Source: a bacterium (GTDB lineage: Bacteria > Bacteroidota > Bacteroidia > CAILMK01 > JACPUW01). Taken from it: a stretch of DNA of 45,227 nucleotides. The notes under the pieces were generated by a model that ran no database searches, was not told where the DNA came from, and saw only the letters and a program-made list of their open reading frames with translations. Below are positions 15,058-22,713 of the stretch, in pieces; position 1 is the first letter of the stretch, and each line of letters opens with the position of its first letter. The DNA lies in contig WGNN01000036.1 of NCBI GenBank assembly GCA_016124515.1, positions 1-45,227 on the forward strand, written 5' to 3'. Made by a program: the position numbers and the translations under genes.

Positions 15058-15122
15058 TGGCAAAAAACGATAGGTTGCGTCTGGCCTTCATTTTAATGTT
15101 TTGGCAAACGAGGCGGTGCTGA

Positions 15123-15493
15123 AGCCTTATGGCACAGAGGCTTAATGGTCAGGGACTGATCGGAAACTGAAACATGGCCAGTTGAAAGCGATGGAAAGCA
15201 GTTGGGTAGCTCCACCCGGCAATAATAGGTGTGTCCAAGTGAATGCAAAAACTACCTTCGAAGGAATTTCAAAAAGACCAAGTGCATTCGAAGCGTAATA
15301 AACTATCGATGGACAACAGTTTTTTGTTGCAAATCCACAATGCCATTGAAACTTCCTTTCGATGCAAAAACGCAATAATATTTTATTAGTAATGTCCTTT
15401 TGCTGATGAGATAAATACTTTGTCGGTGGAAATTGCAAATTGAGCATTGTTAAATGCAGTATATGAATTTCCAACAGATTGTATATTTGGAAA
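15123..15493. other. Gap without a supportable gene
   Basis: A minus-strand ORF of 120 residues is offered by the track, but its composition (Cys, His, Phe and Leu scattered, no blocks) looks like a shadow. Short plus-strand frames occur, such as one reading MESSWVAPPGNN, but all are broken by stops. The stretch could be a decayed gene. The last frame before 15494 stops at TGA overlapping the next gene's start region. Confidence 0.4.
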
Positions 15494-15832
15494 ATGAATG
15501 ACAAGCATGCATCAATACTTCTTTTTTTAGAAAGGGCCTCTGCCTGGATTCAGGAAAATGCCTTTGACATAGTGGATTATTGGGACGCCGACCTTTGCGC
15601 CATCGGACTACGTAAAAAGGATAAACTTTTTTATATTTCCACTAATTATTCAGTAATACATAAGAATCTTAATACTCTCTTGTATGATTACGACGTTGAG
15701 CAAATAGACGAAAACGATAGTGAAAAGTACACTGTAATAAAGGAAGTTAGACAAGTTTCAGAAGAAGAAATAATCCAAGAGATTAATTTATTTATTAACC
15801 GATGTAATAATCATTGCTACTTATATATTTAA
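15494..15832 (+). CDS. Small orphan protein, function unknown (possibly immunity-type)
   Basis: A 112-residue acidic protein starting MNDKHASILLFLERASAWIQ. The track start at 15479 (ATG) is also possible and adds five residues. No signal peptide, TM segment or catalytic motif is seen. Small, acidic, fast-evolving genes in tandem are typical of orphan immunity genes from polymorphic toxin loci, but no toxin C-terminus is visible next to it, so that is speculation. It is followed after 15 bases by another small gene in the same direction and is AT-rich like the rest of the island. Confidence 0.6.
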   Translation: MNDKHASILLFLERASAWIQENAFDIVDYWDADLCAIGLRKKDKLFYISTNYSVIHKNLNTLLYDYDVEQIDENDSEKYTVIKEVRQVSEEEIIQEINLFINRCNNHCYLYI

Positions 15833-15847
15833 AAAAATGATAAAAGT

Positions 15848-16150
15848 ATGGAAATTGAAGAACTGACCAGCATTTTGGACAATTCATGGACTAAGGGATT
15901 TTTTTATTCGCTTCGAAACGGTGTGGTTGATAAAAGCGATTTTGCCATTTTACTCAATGGGCTAAGCCGTTTTTCTGCAACTCATTATACATCATTTCCA
16001 AAGGAATTTGTTTCTTTAATTTGGTTTATTCCAACTTTTATTGATTGGCAAGAAGAACGATTGCTTGACAATGGAGTGGAAAAGGAAGAGTTTAAAATGA
16101 TTTATGATTCAATGTGTAATGAGTGCGAACGAATATTGGGTTTGCCGTGA
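15848..16150 (+). CDS. Small orphan protein, function unknown
   Basis: A 100-residue protein, MEIEELTSILDNSWTKGFFYSLRNG, predicted mainly helical and acidic, with an aromatic-rich middle (FPKEFVSLIWFIPTFIDWQEE). No known domain was recognised. It follows the previous small gene by 15 bases and probably shares its transcript. The start ATG is the only in-frame one near the upstream stop. An immunity-like role is possible by size and context only. Confidence 0.6.
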   Translation: MEIEELTSILDNSWTKGFFYSLRNGVVDKSDFAILLNGLSRFSATHYTSFPKEFVSLIWFIPTFIDWQEERLLDNGVEKEEFKMIYDSMCNECERILGLP

Positions 16151-16570
16151 TTTAAATAAGTAAAAAAATTAAGAGCGGTAGCCACGGTTTTTTTCTATGG
16201 TGTGCTTTGACCTCACGCTGTAGCGTTCAGAAAAATAAATGAGCACTCCAATGCGACTTCCTAGACTCAGGTTGATGTTTTTTTGTCATTTCGAGCCCGC
16301 GAGAAATCTAATGAGCGGTCGAAAGGCCATCTCGCGAAAGTCAAGAGACAGTTGTCCGCAGTCCAGCCCAAATTGTTCAAACTGACACTTCTTCGATGTA
16401 ATCATGTAAGAATCTTTCAAAATTCAATACAATTATTCAGACTTAAAGTGTCGGTTTTCTCTCGTACTTGCTTTTTGCCAGCACAAAAGGCCGGTGTTTG
16501 TAAGAGAATAATGTCACCCCTTCGGGGTTTTGTGGGGCTTGTGTTTCAACTTGTTTGAAAAACAATGGCA

Positions 16571-16614
16571 AACAGTTTGGTTAGCGCAGTCGAACAGTTT
16601 GGTGAGCGGAGTCG
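16571..16614. repeat. 22 bp tandem duplication
   Basis: aacagtttggttagcgcagtcg is followed directly by aacagtttggtgagcggagtcg, two units differing at two positions. Confidence 0.85.
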
Positions 16615-16642
16615 AACCAATAAGCTTCTGTTTCAATTTGTA

Positions 16643-16705
16643 ACTGAATACTGGAAACTGACAACTGATAACTGGTAACTGAACACTGATAACTGTTTAC
16701 TGACA
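16643..16705. repeat. Nine-unit heptanucleotide repeat ACTGnnn
   Basis: Nine consecutive 7 bp units each begin ACTG and vary in the next three bases (aat, gaa, aca, ata, gta, aac, ata, ttt, aca). The run ends five bases before the stop of the outer-membrane barrel gene, on its 3' side. Degenerate 7-mers with a fixed core are known as short tandem repeats in several phyla; no function can be read from it. Confidence 0.85.
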
Positions 16706-16709
16706 CACA

Positions 16710-19121
16710 TCAAAATTTATAATTATATCCAAGCCTTATGACCTGTGTTTCGTAATAGTCAGAACTGTTGTAATGGAAGCCGTCACCGTAAATGGTTTTT
16801 GTAATGACCATGGTATTCAGCAGGTCCGTGGCATTGCCATAAATTTCCGCTTTTCCCTTCTGTACCGATTTTTTGATGCCGGCATTTAAGGTAAACCGGC
16901 GCGCCATTTTGCCTTGGGGTATAATGTCCGGTGCCAGGTAAATGGCGCTTAGTTGTATGTCAAGGCCGTTTTTACTATGCGCAACCGCGTTGAGTTTGGC
17001 GTTGCCCGATATTATTTCCTGCTGTTTAGCTGTGAATTCACGCGCCACCGGATATTTATTGAGCACTGAAAAAGCATTTATTTGGTTGTGGTAAGCGTTC
17101 ACACTCATGTTTATCGACAGCCATTTGGTGGTTTTTATGGCGTAGAGCAATTCTACACCCGTCATATAGCTTTTGCCGGCGTTTTGAAAAACCGCATAAA
17201 TAATGGTGTTTCCCGGTACGGTGCTCGAAATACGGGTGATGGTGCCATCGGTAATTTTGTGATAGGCAGCCGCATAAAAATAACCTTCTTTCAGGTTTTT
17301 TTTCAAACCCAATTCAATGGATTGGGTAAACTGTGGTTTCAGTGCCGGGTTACCCACTTTTATTATTTCGGCATCGTCGTATTTCGGAAAAATCCTGATA
17401 TCCACTTCATTGGGCCTGTCCACACGGCGGTTGTAAAAAAGCGACAATTTGGTATGGGCGCTGGCTTTGTAGGCAAACCTGAGGTTGGGAAAAGGTCTAA
17501 AATAGCTGTAGCCATTGCTTTTGTAGGTTGGGTGGTCAGGATTTACTTCATATTGTATGTTGGCATATTCTACGCGTAATCCGGCTTCCGCTTCAAATTT
17601 ATTATTTTCAAACACATAATTTCCGTAGGCGGCCGGTATGGTTTCTTTATAGTTTGCCCAGCCACCGGCGTTGCTGTCAATGGGTGAGTTGAGGCCGGGG
17701 AAAAATTGCATATTGGTGGGTATAAATCGCCGCCTCACTTTGATACCTGTTTCCAGGCGGCCATATTTCAGGGGTTTGTTATAGTCAAGCATAAAATCAC
17801 CCACATTTTCGTCAGAAAGTAATTTAAATGCATCGTGGCCGGTATAGCTTGGATAGATATTGTCAAAAAAGTACTTTTCATTTTCGCGGTGAAAAGTGTA
17901 GTTGAAGCTCGCGCTGAGCGTATGGCCGGGCTGTGCAAATTTGTGTTGCCACACTGAGGAAGCCATAATAGTGGTTTTCAACTCGTCTTCAAGAAACTGC
18001 CACAACCTTGAGCGGCTGCTTAAATCATTGTAAAAGAACGGCTCATCGCCATTGTCAAGTATTTTTTCCGATCCGTACAAGCCCGAAATCGTCACGGTAT
18101 TTCTATCGTTGGCATACCAATCAAAACCCATTTTTGATGTGAGAAACCCCGTTTTTCGGTTCCTTTTGGTTTGTTGCAAAATGGTGTTACCATCGTCGTA
18201 GTAGCGGGTTACAAATTCATTTTTGTTGAGTGTATGGGTATATAAATAGTCCGCTTGCGCAAATAAATTGATTTTCTTTTTTCTGTAGTTCACAGAGAGC
18301 GATGGATTTATTTTTGGCGTGTTTTGGTATTGTGGTCTAATGGTGGGCAGGTTTTGTTTTTTAATCCAAAGCGCACCCAATCCACCTGCTATGCCCGCTT
18401 TTCCATTAAAACCTTCTTTGTTTTCCTTTTTCAAAATTACGTTTATGATACCGCCGTTTCCGTTGGCGTCATATTTAGCCGAGGGGTTATTTATTATTTC
18501 AATGCGCTCTATGGCCGATGCCGGAATGTTGTCTAATCCACCCTGTGCGTTGAATCCGGTGAGCGCGGTTTGTTTGCCGTCAATCAGGATCATAATGTTG
18601 CTGTTGCCCCGCAGCAAAACCTTGCCGTTGTCTATGGTTACGCCGGGTAAGTTGCTCATAGCCTGCAACAAAGAACCACCACTTTGACTGATGTTGTCGG
18701 CTACGGTATAGGTCTTTTTATCCATTTTAGCGCTTACTACATCGCGTTTTTCCGTCACCACAATTTCGCCCAGTTCATTGGTCTTTGCCATCAGTTCAAT
18801 TTGGCCCAAATCGAGGTAAGGACTTAGTTTTCCCACAAAAAATGGCAGGTATTTGTTTTGATAACCGATGTATGATACCCGTAGAATATAATTTCCCGAA
18901 GCCAAATTTTCTACCGTAAAATAGCCTTCTTCGGTGCTTAGGGTGCCGGTAATAAAGGTGCTGTCGGCAGCAGTAAGAAGCACCACATTCGCAAAAAGAA
19001 TGGCTTCTTTCAATTCAGCATCCACCACTTTGCCCGATAGGGTAGTGCCAGACTTTTCTTGCGAAAACAGGTTCAGGAACATGCAAATTCCTAAACCTGT
19101 AAACATCATTTTTTTAAACAT
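16710..19121 (-). CDS. Outer-membrane beta-barrel protein, TonB-receptor-like, with CarboxypepD_reg-like N-domain
   Basis: An 803-residue protein with a signal peptide (MFKKMMFTGLGICMFLNLFSQ). Residues about 27-110 form a carboxypeptidase-regulatory-like beta-sandwich (LSGKVVDAELKEAILFANVVL). Residues about 125-235 resemble a plug domain (SGGSLLQAMSNLPGVTID, ILIDGKQTALTGF, ASAIERIEIINNPSAKYDANGNGGIINVILKK). The rest is a beta-barrel ending in an aromatic-terminated strand (VIRLGYNYKF). It should sit in the outer membrane; the ligand is unknown. It is the last gene of a run that starts with a two-component system and a PepSY-like lipoprotein 15 bases upstream, suggesting it is a target or partner of that sensor. 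Confidence 0.9.
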   Translation of the reverse strand: MFKKMMFTGLGICMFLNLFSQEKSGTTLSGKVVDAELKEAILFANVVLLTAADSTFITGTLSTEEGYFTVENLASGNYILRVSYIGYQNKYLPFFVGKLSPYLDLGQIELMAKTNELGEIVVTEKRDVVSAKMDKKTYTVADNISQSGGSLLQAMSNLPGVTIDNGKVLLRGNSNIMILIDGKQTALTGFNAQGGLDNIPASAIERIEIINNPSAKYDANGNGGIINVILKKENKEGFNGKAGIAGGLGALWIKKQNLPTIRPQYQNTPKINPSLSVNYRKKKINLFAQADYLYTHTLNKNEFVTRYYDDGNTILQQTKRNRKTGFLTSKMGFDWYANDRNTVTISGLYGSEKILDNGDEPFFYNDLSSRSRLWQFLEDELKTTIMASSVWQHKFAQPGHTLSASFNYTFHRENEKYFFDNIYPSYTGHDAFKLLSDENVGDFMLDYNKPLKYGRLETGIKVRRRFIPTNMQFFPGLNSPIDSNAGGWANYKETIPAAYGNYVFENNKFEAEAGLRVEYANIQYEVNPDHPTYKSNGYSYFRPFPNLRFAYKASAHTKLSLFYNRRVDRPNEVDIRIFPKYDDAEIIKVGNPALKPQFTQSIELGLKKNLKEGYFYAAAYHKITDGTITRISSTVPGNTIIYAVFQNAGKSYMTGVELLYAIKTTKWLSINMSVNAYHNQINAFSVLNKYPVAREFTAKQQEIISGNAKLNAVAHSKNGLDIQLSAIYLAPDIIPQGKMARRFTLNAGIKKSVQKGKAEIYGNATDLLNTMVITKTIYGDGFHYNSSDYYETQVIRLGYNYKF

Positions 19122-19136
19122 AAATTGGTTTTGCCT

Positions 19137-19586
19137 TTAGTCTTCCCCTTCGGTTTCTTTTTCTATTTTCAACACATTGCCTTCTGTGTCTATTACAATT
19201 TCCATGTTATGCTCGCCATCTTCTACAACGAATTCATAACGTTTTCCTTCGGGTTTTTCAGCAATTTCCACTTCTTCAATATCATAATTTTCGCCGGCGG
19301 TTTGCAGTGCGTCCATTACTACTTGGGGTACGTCTTCCACGGCTACTTCCCACTCAGTTTCCATCCATTCGCCATTTTCGCTAAAGTTGGCTGAGTATTC
19401 CTGTCCGTTCATGGTAAACTCGGCTTCCCATTCGTTGTCATCTTCTTTGTCCCATTTCACTTGGGTGGCATTTGAAAATTTTGTGCTAAAAGCATCTGTG
19501 ATTTTTTTATCAGGTTTGGCTCCGTTGTCGCAGGCGGTAGCCATAAGCGCGGTGGCAAAAAGTGCTGTTGCAATTTGTAGTTTCAT
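19137..19586 (-). CDS. PepSY-like (beta-lactamase-inhibitor-like) lipoprotein
   Basis: A 149-residue secreted protein, very acidic after the signal. MKLQIATALFATALMATAC ends in a lipobox-like Cys, so it is probably lipid-anchored. Residues about 30-145 hold two related beta-alpha units (TKFSNATQVKWDKEDDNEWEAEF and LQTAGENYDIEEVEIAEKPEGKRYEFVVE) typical of PepSY-like periplasmic domains. The start at 19586 removes ten residues in front of an obvious signal peptide. It stands 55 bases after the kinase gene and 15 before the barrel gene. In Bacteroidota such proteins often sit beside two-component systems and may modulate sensing; that is inference. Confidence 0.87.
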   Translation of the reverse strand: MKLQIATALFATALMATACDNGAKPDKKITDAFSTKFSNATQVKWDKEDDNEWEAEFTMNGQEYSANFSENGEWMETEWEVAVEDVPQVVMDALQTAGENYDIEEVEIAEKPEGKRYEFVVEDGEHNMEIVIDTEGNVLKIEKETEGED

Positions 19587-19641
19587 GTTATTTTTATTTG
19601 GGTTCAAAAGTGCCATGCAATTTTGAAGAAATCTTGAATTT

Positions 19642-20925
19642 TCAAAAGTTCACACTAAATTGATGTTGGTTTTTGCCAAAATGATAGTACACCTGCCAAT
19701 TATACTTGTTGCATATCTCCTTTACTATGGCAAGGCCAAGTCCGCTGTTGGTGTTTTGTTTGCTGTGTATGCTGAAACGTTTAAAAATAGTTTCGGTGTT
19801 CAGGGCTTCATCACCGTAGTTTTTTACCGTCAGCGTGCCGCTTTTCAGACTTATATCCACTGTTTCGCCTTTTTTACCATGTTTCACCGCGTTGGTCATC
19901 AGGTTGCTCACCATGCTTTCAAACAGAAATTTATTGCATTGTACCATGCAGTTTGCTTCTATTTCGGTGTGCAGAATATTATTATTGGCGTGTGCTATTT
20001 CGGTAAAGTAGTCCAGCAATTCTTCAAGTGATGCACTCACATCAAGGCTTACTTCATCGGCAAATTGGTTGTTTTCAATTTTTGCCAGCAACAACAGGTT
20101 CTTATTTATTCTTATAATGCGGTTCAGTGGCACATTCAATTCAGCCAATTCCGGACCCATTGCAGCCAATAGTTTGTCGTTTTGGTACCATTGGTCTATT
20201 TTGGCTTTAAGTATGGCAATGGGCGTTTGCAGCTCGTGCGATGCGTTTTCTACAAATCGACGCTGCTGTTTGTAGCTTTCAACATTTTGGCTGATTAGTT
20301 TTTCAAGCGAATGGTTGAGCTCTTCAAATTCTTCAATAGGAACCTTGTCAAATCCTATGGTTTCGTGGGTTTCAATATTGAATTGCCTGATGCGTTCCAA
20401 GGTGTTGTAAAAGGGCTGCCATATTATTTTTGATATTTTTCGGTTGAGCAACAAAAAGCCCAACACGAGAAAAACAAAGAAAATCAGGGTTACAAATCCA
20501 ATTCCCAATATGGTTTCATCAGCTTCTTCTACATTGGTTTCAATGGATATTTTATAAATTTTATTCCCGATTTGCACCGGCGAGGTAAGCAACCTGAACC
20601 TGTCGGACTCCTGCGGATTGCTGTAAGTGCTTGGTTTAAAGAGTGTAAAAGTACTGTCTGATTGCCCTTCAAACCGGCGGTATTGGCCAAATTCTATGCC
20701 CGGCATGATATTATTCCATATTTGTATCAGGCTGTCTGCTGACTCAAGTTGTGGATGTTCGCTAAGGTTCTTTTTTATTTTTTTCAGGGTAATTTCATTG
20801 TGCTCATCCAACTCATTGAGCCAAATATAATCTACAATATAATAATAGACCGGTACACTCAGCAGCAGGATAACCAATGCATATATACTGAAATATTTTA
20901 GGGGTTTGTCTAATAGTTTACTCAT
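19642..20925 (-). CDS. Sensor histidine kinase
   Basis: A 427-residue inner-membrane kinase. Two membrane helices (about residues 12-34 and 138-160) enclose a periplasmic sensor region of about 100 residues. A short linker leads to the HisKA domain with phospho-acceptor His in ENASHELQTPI (about residue 230), then the ATPase domain with N box LMTNAVKHG and G box NSGLGLAIVKEI. The start at 20925 is chosen because its ATGA overlaps the stop of the response regulator, a standard coupled junction; the ATG at 20934 is the alternative. The periplasmic loop has no recognised fold, so the signal is unknown. Confidence 0.93.
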   Translation of the reverse strand: MSKLLDKPLKYFSIYALVILLLSVPVYYYIVDYIWLNELDEHNEITLKKIKKNLSEHPQLESADSLIQIWNNIMPGIEFGQYRRFEGQSDSTFTLFKPSTYSNPQESDRFRLLTSPVQIGNKIYKISIETNVEEADETILGIGFVTLIFFVFLVLGFLLLNRKISKIIWQPFYNTLERIRQFNIETHETIGFDKVPIEEFEELNHSLEKLISQNVESYKQQRRFVENASHELQTPIAILKAKIDQWYQNDKLLAAMGPELAELNVPLNRIIRINKNLLLLAKIENNQFADEVSLDVSASLEELLDYFTEIAHANNNILHTEIEANCMVQCNKFLFESMVSNLMTNAVKHGKKGETVDISLKSGTLTVKNYGDEALNTETIFKRFSIHSKQNTNSGLGLAIVKEICNKYNWQVYYHFGKNQHQFSVNF

Positions 20926-21596
20926 ACATTCCATTTATATCCGCTGCCATACACCGTGTGCAAATAATTTTCGCATCCCGCAGCCTTTAGTTTTTTCTTT
21001 AAATTCTTTACATGCGCATATACAAAATCGTGGTTGTCGAGCAGGTCGGCAAAATCGCCCGAAAGATGTTCGGCAAGGGCACTTTTTGAGATTACCCGGT
21101 TTTTGTTGGCTATAAAATACAAGAGCAGATTGTATTCTTTTTTGGTAAGCGGTACTTCCGTATCGTCCACCTTCACGGTTTTGGAGAGCAGGTCTATTTG
21201 CAGCTCATTTATGATTAATTGGTCGTTGTTTTCGTATTGTTTTCGCCTTATTATAGAATGGATACGCGCTTTTAATTCGGGCAGATGAAAAGGCTTTGCC
21301 AGATAATCATCGGCACCCAGGTTCAGTCCGGTTATTTTATCTTCCAGCGAATTTTTTGCCGAAATGATAATAACGCCCGTTTCCTTGTTTTCCTGCCTGA
21401 TGTGTTGCAGCAAGTCCATGCCATTGCCGCCGGGCAGCATCAGGTCGAGCAACACGCAATTGTATTGGTAAATCCCCAATTTTTCGTAGGCCGCATCATA
21501 GGTTTCGGCCACCTCGCACAGGTAGTTTTCATCGCTCAGATAAGCGGCAATTGACTGTGCCAGTGCGGGTTCATCTTCAACTATCAGCAGTTTCAT
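20922..21596 (-). CDS. OmpR-family response regulator
   Basis: A 224-residue regulator. The receiver domain (residues 1-118) has acidic pocket VEDEP, phospho-acceptor Asp51 in LLDLMLPGG, and the Lys in YLAKPF. The C-terminal winged helix follows with TKKEYNLLLYFIANKNRVISKSALAEHL and ends HTVYGSGYKWNV. The track start at 21689 adds 31 unrelated residues; MKLLIVEDEPAL is the true start. It leads the run regulator-kinase-PepSY lipoprotein-barrel. A -7 box sits only four bases upstream of its ATG, so its mRNA may be almost leaderless. Confidence 0.95.
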   Translation of the reverse strand: MKLLIVEDEPALAQSIAAYLSDENYLCEVAETYDAAYEKLGIYQYNCVLLDLMLPGGNGMDLLQHIRQENKETGVIIISAKNSLEDKITGLNLGADDYLAKPFHLPELKARIHSIIRRKQYENNDQLIINELQIDLLSKTVKVDDTEVPLTKKEYNLLLYFIANKNRVISKSALAEHLSGDFADLLDNHDFVYAHVKNLKKKLKAAGCENYLHTVYGSGYKWNV

Positions 21597-21600
21597 ACGC

Positions 21601-21608
21601 CAAAGGTA
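21601..21608 (-). promoter_or_regulatory. -7 box TACCTTTG directly before the response regulator start
   Basis: The minus strand reads TACCTTTGGCGTATG: a perfect TAnnTTTG with only GCGT between it and the start codon. The transcript would begin close to the ATG. No -33 TTTG is seen at the usual distance. Confidence 0.4.
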
Positions 21609-21725
21609 AGGTGGCAATTCTGTAGAAATTTTGAAGAAGCAAGCTATTAGATAGAACGGCGTTGCCTGCGCAGACATGTTAAAATCCACTCAAGCTTTTA
21701 ATTATTAGCGAAAGCAACAAACACT

Positions 21726-22604
21726 TCAATACAAGAACAAACCCATTACCTTCATCACCACAAAAGCCAATGAGGTGCAAACAGACGACAACTTATTCAT
21801 AGTCATGGTGCTGGAAAAGTTAGCGGCACTCGCATCATTTGCTACGCGGCGAAACCATTGGTTGAAGTAAAACAAGACCGGCAACATAAACAAGGCAAAT
21901 ACGCCCAGCAGGGCCAATTTGTGGCTATGATAAAGGGTCAAGGCCAGAAGAATACTTGCCAGCGCAAAGGCAAATCCTGAAAAAATAAAAGTGCCTTTTA
22001 AACCCAATTTCAGACTCAGCGTTTGGTCGCCGCGCTGTTGGTCTTCGCGGTGTTGGTAGATTTGGGTAATAGGGTAGGAGCCCGCCAAAAACAAGCTCGC
22101 CACCAAGGCCAGCAAACAGTTGTCGAGCGAAAAATCGAGCTGATGGCTGATGCCGAGTTGCACGGCAAAATACATGAAGGCGCCCTGAAAAACCACCACG
22201 GATAGGGTGCTGAGCAGCGGATATTTTTTGAGGCGGATGGGCGGCCAACTGTAGGCTTTTGAAACTAACATGTAGCCAACAATCGCAATTCCGAATTTAA
22301 TATCAACAAATGCCGAAAGTGCAACGGATAGAAAATCAAATAGATAGATAAGCCACAATAAATTTTTGCTCACCGCAGGTGGTTTCTCCAAACCGCCAAT
22401 GCTGCCTTCATCCTTGTCAAAATACGAGTTGAAACCGTTGCTTGCAGGATAGACCAACAAATGCACAATGGCAAATACCCACAAGGCATCAAGCGCAGTG
22501 TCAGTATTAATGGCTACATTGAGCAATGCAAACCAAAAAACCGGCATTAAGAACACCGAAAATGGAATGCGTAACAAGATAACAGCATTTGTAAACCCTG
22601 ACAT
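21726..22604 (-). CDS. UbiA-family prenyltransferase
   Basis: A 292-residue inner-membrane protein with about 8-9 hydrophobic helices. The two Asp-rich motifs of the UbiA superfamily are recognisable: NGFNSYFDKDEGSIGG (first, near residue 76) and YQHREDQQRGDQTLS (second, near residue 185). They bind the diphosphate of a prenyl donor through magnesium. The start at 22604 (MSGFTNAVILLRIPFS) removes 33 residues that precede the family's usual N-terminus. It diverges from the type III polyketide synthase gene across 109 bases, so it may prenylate the product of that pathway. A role in quinone or carotenoid-like lipid synthesis cannot be excluded. Confidence 0.87.
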   Translation of the reverse strand: MSGFTNAVILLRIPFSVFLMPVFWFALLNVAINTDTALDALWVFAIVHLLVYPASNGFNSYFDKDEGSIGGLEKPPAVSKNLLWLIYLFDFLSVALSAFVDIKFGIAIVGYMLVSKAYSWPPIRLKKYPLLSTLSVVVFQGAFMYFAVQLGISHQLDFSLDNCLLALVASLFLAGSYPITQIYQHREDQQRGDQTLSLKLGLKGTFIFSGFAFALASILLALTLYHSHKLALLGVFALFMLPVLFYFNQWFRRVANDASAANFSSTMTMNKLSSVCTSLAFVVMKVMGLFLY

Positions 22605-22713
22605 AATATCTGATATTGAAATTTTTAAAATATTTGCGCAAATACGTTGATAATCATAAAGTTTTGGCCACAAACATCCACTTTTTTCAAGCGACACAAA
22701 CAACCTATTCTAT

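Larger units (their letters stand above)
14884..15122 (-). repeat. Direct repeat copy 2: promoter plus micro-ORF
   Basis: This is the second copy of the 12571-12803 repeat in the same orientation, slightly longer because of a short insertion (about 14934-14945). It too ends at the ATG of the downstream minus-strand gene. The two copies enclose about 2.1 kb holding the acetyltransferase, macro-domain and two-TM genes, which homologous recombination between the copies could delete. Confidence 0.85.
16151..16709. other. Repeat-rich gap at the right edge of the island
   Basis: There is no gene here. From left to right: a stretch around 16285-16360 (gtcatttcgagcccgcgagaaatct and following) of the REP-like kind common between Bacteroidota genes; a small hairpin ACCCC-TTC-GGGGT at 16516-16528 with a T-run, possibly a weak terminator on the plus strand; a 22 bp tandem duplication; and nine units of a 7 bp repeat. 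The last two are listed separately. Confidence 0.7.

Noticed and set aside
14916-15122. 68-residue plus-strand ORF in repeat copy 2
   Set aside because: The minus strand of the same repeat has a -7 box and a micro-ORF that fit the downstream gene; the plus-strand frame is interrupted in copy 1.
15201-15207. GTTGGGT (ACCCAAC on the minus strand) as another attC end
   Set aside because: It fits the R'' box, but no complementary far end was found at 100-140 bases and no gene stop lies next to it.
15142-15504. 120-residue minus-strand ORF
   Set aside because: No protein-like blocks, and it overlaps the start of the better plus-strand gene at 15494.
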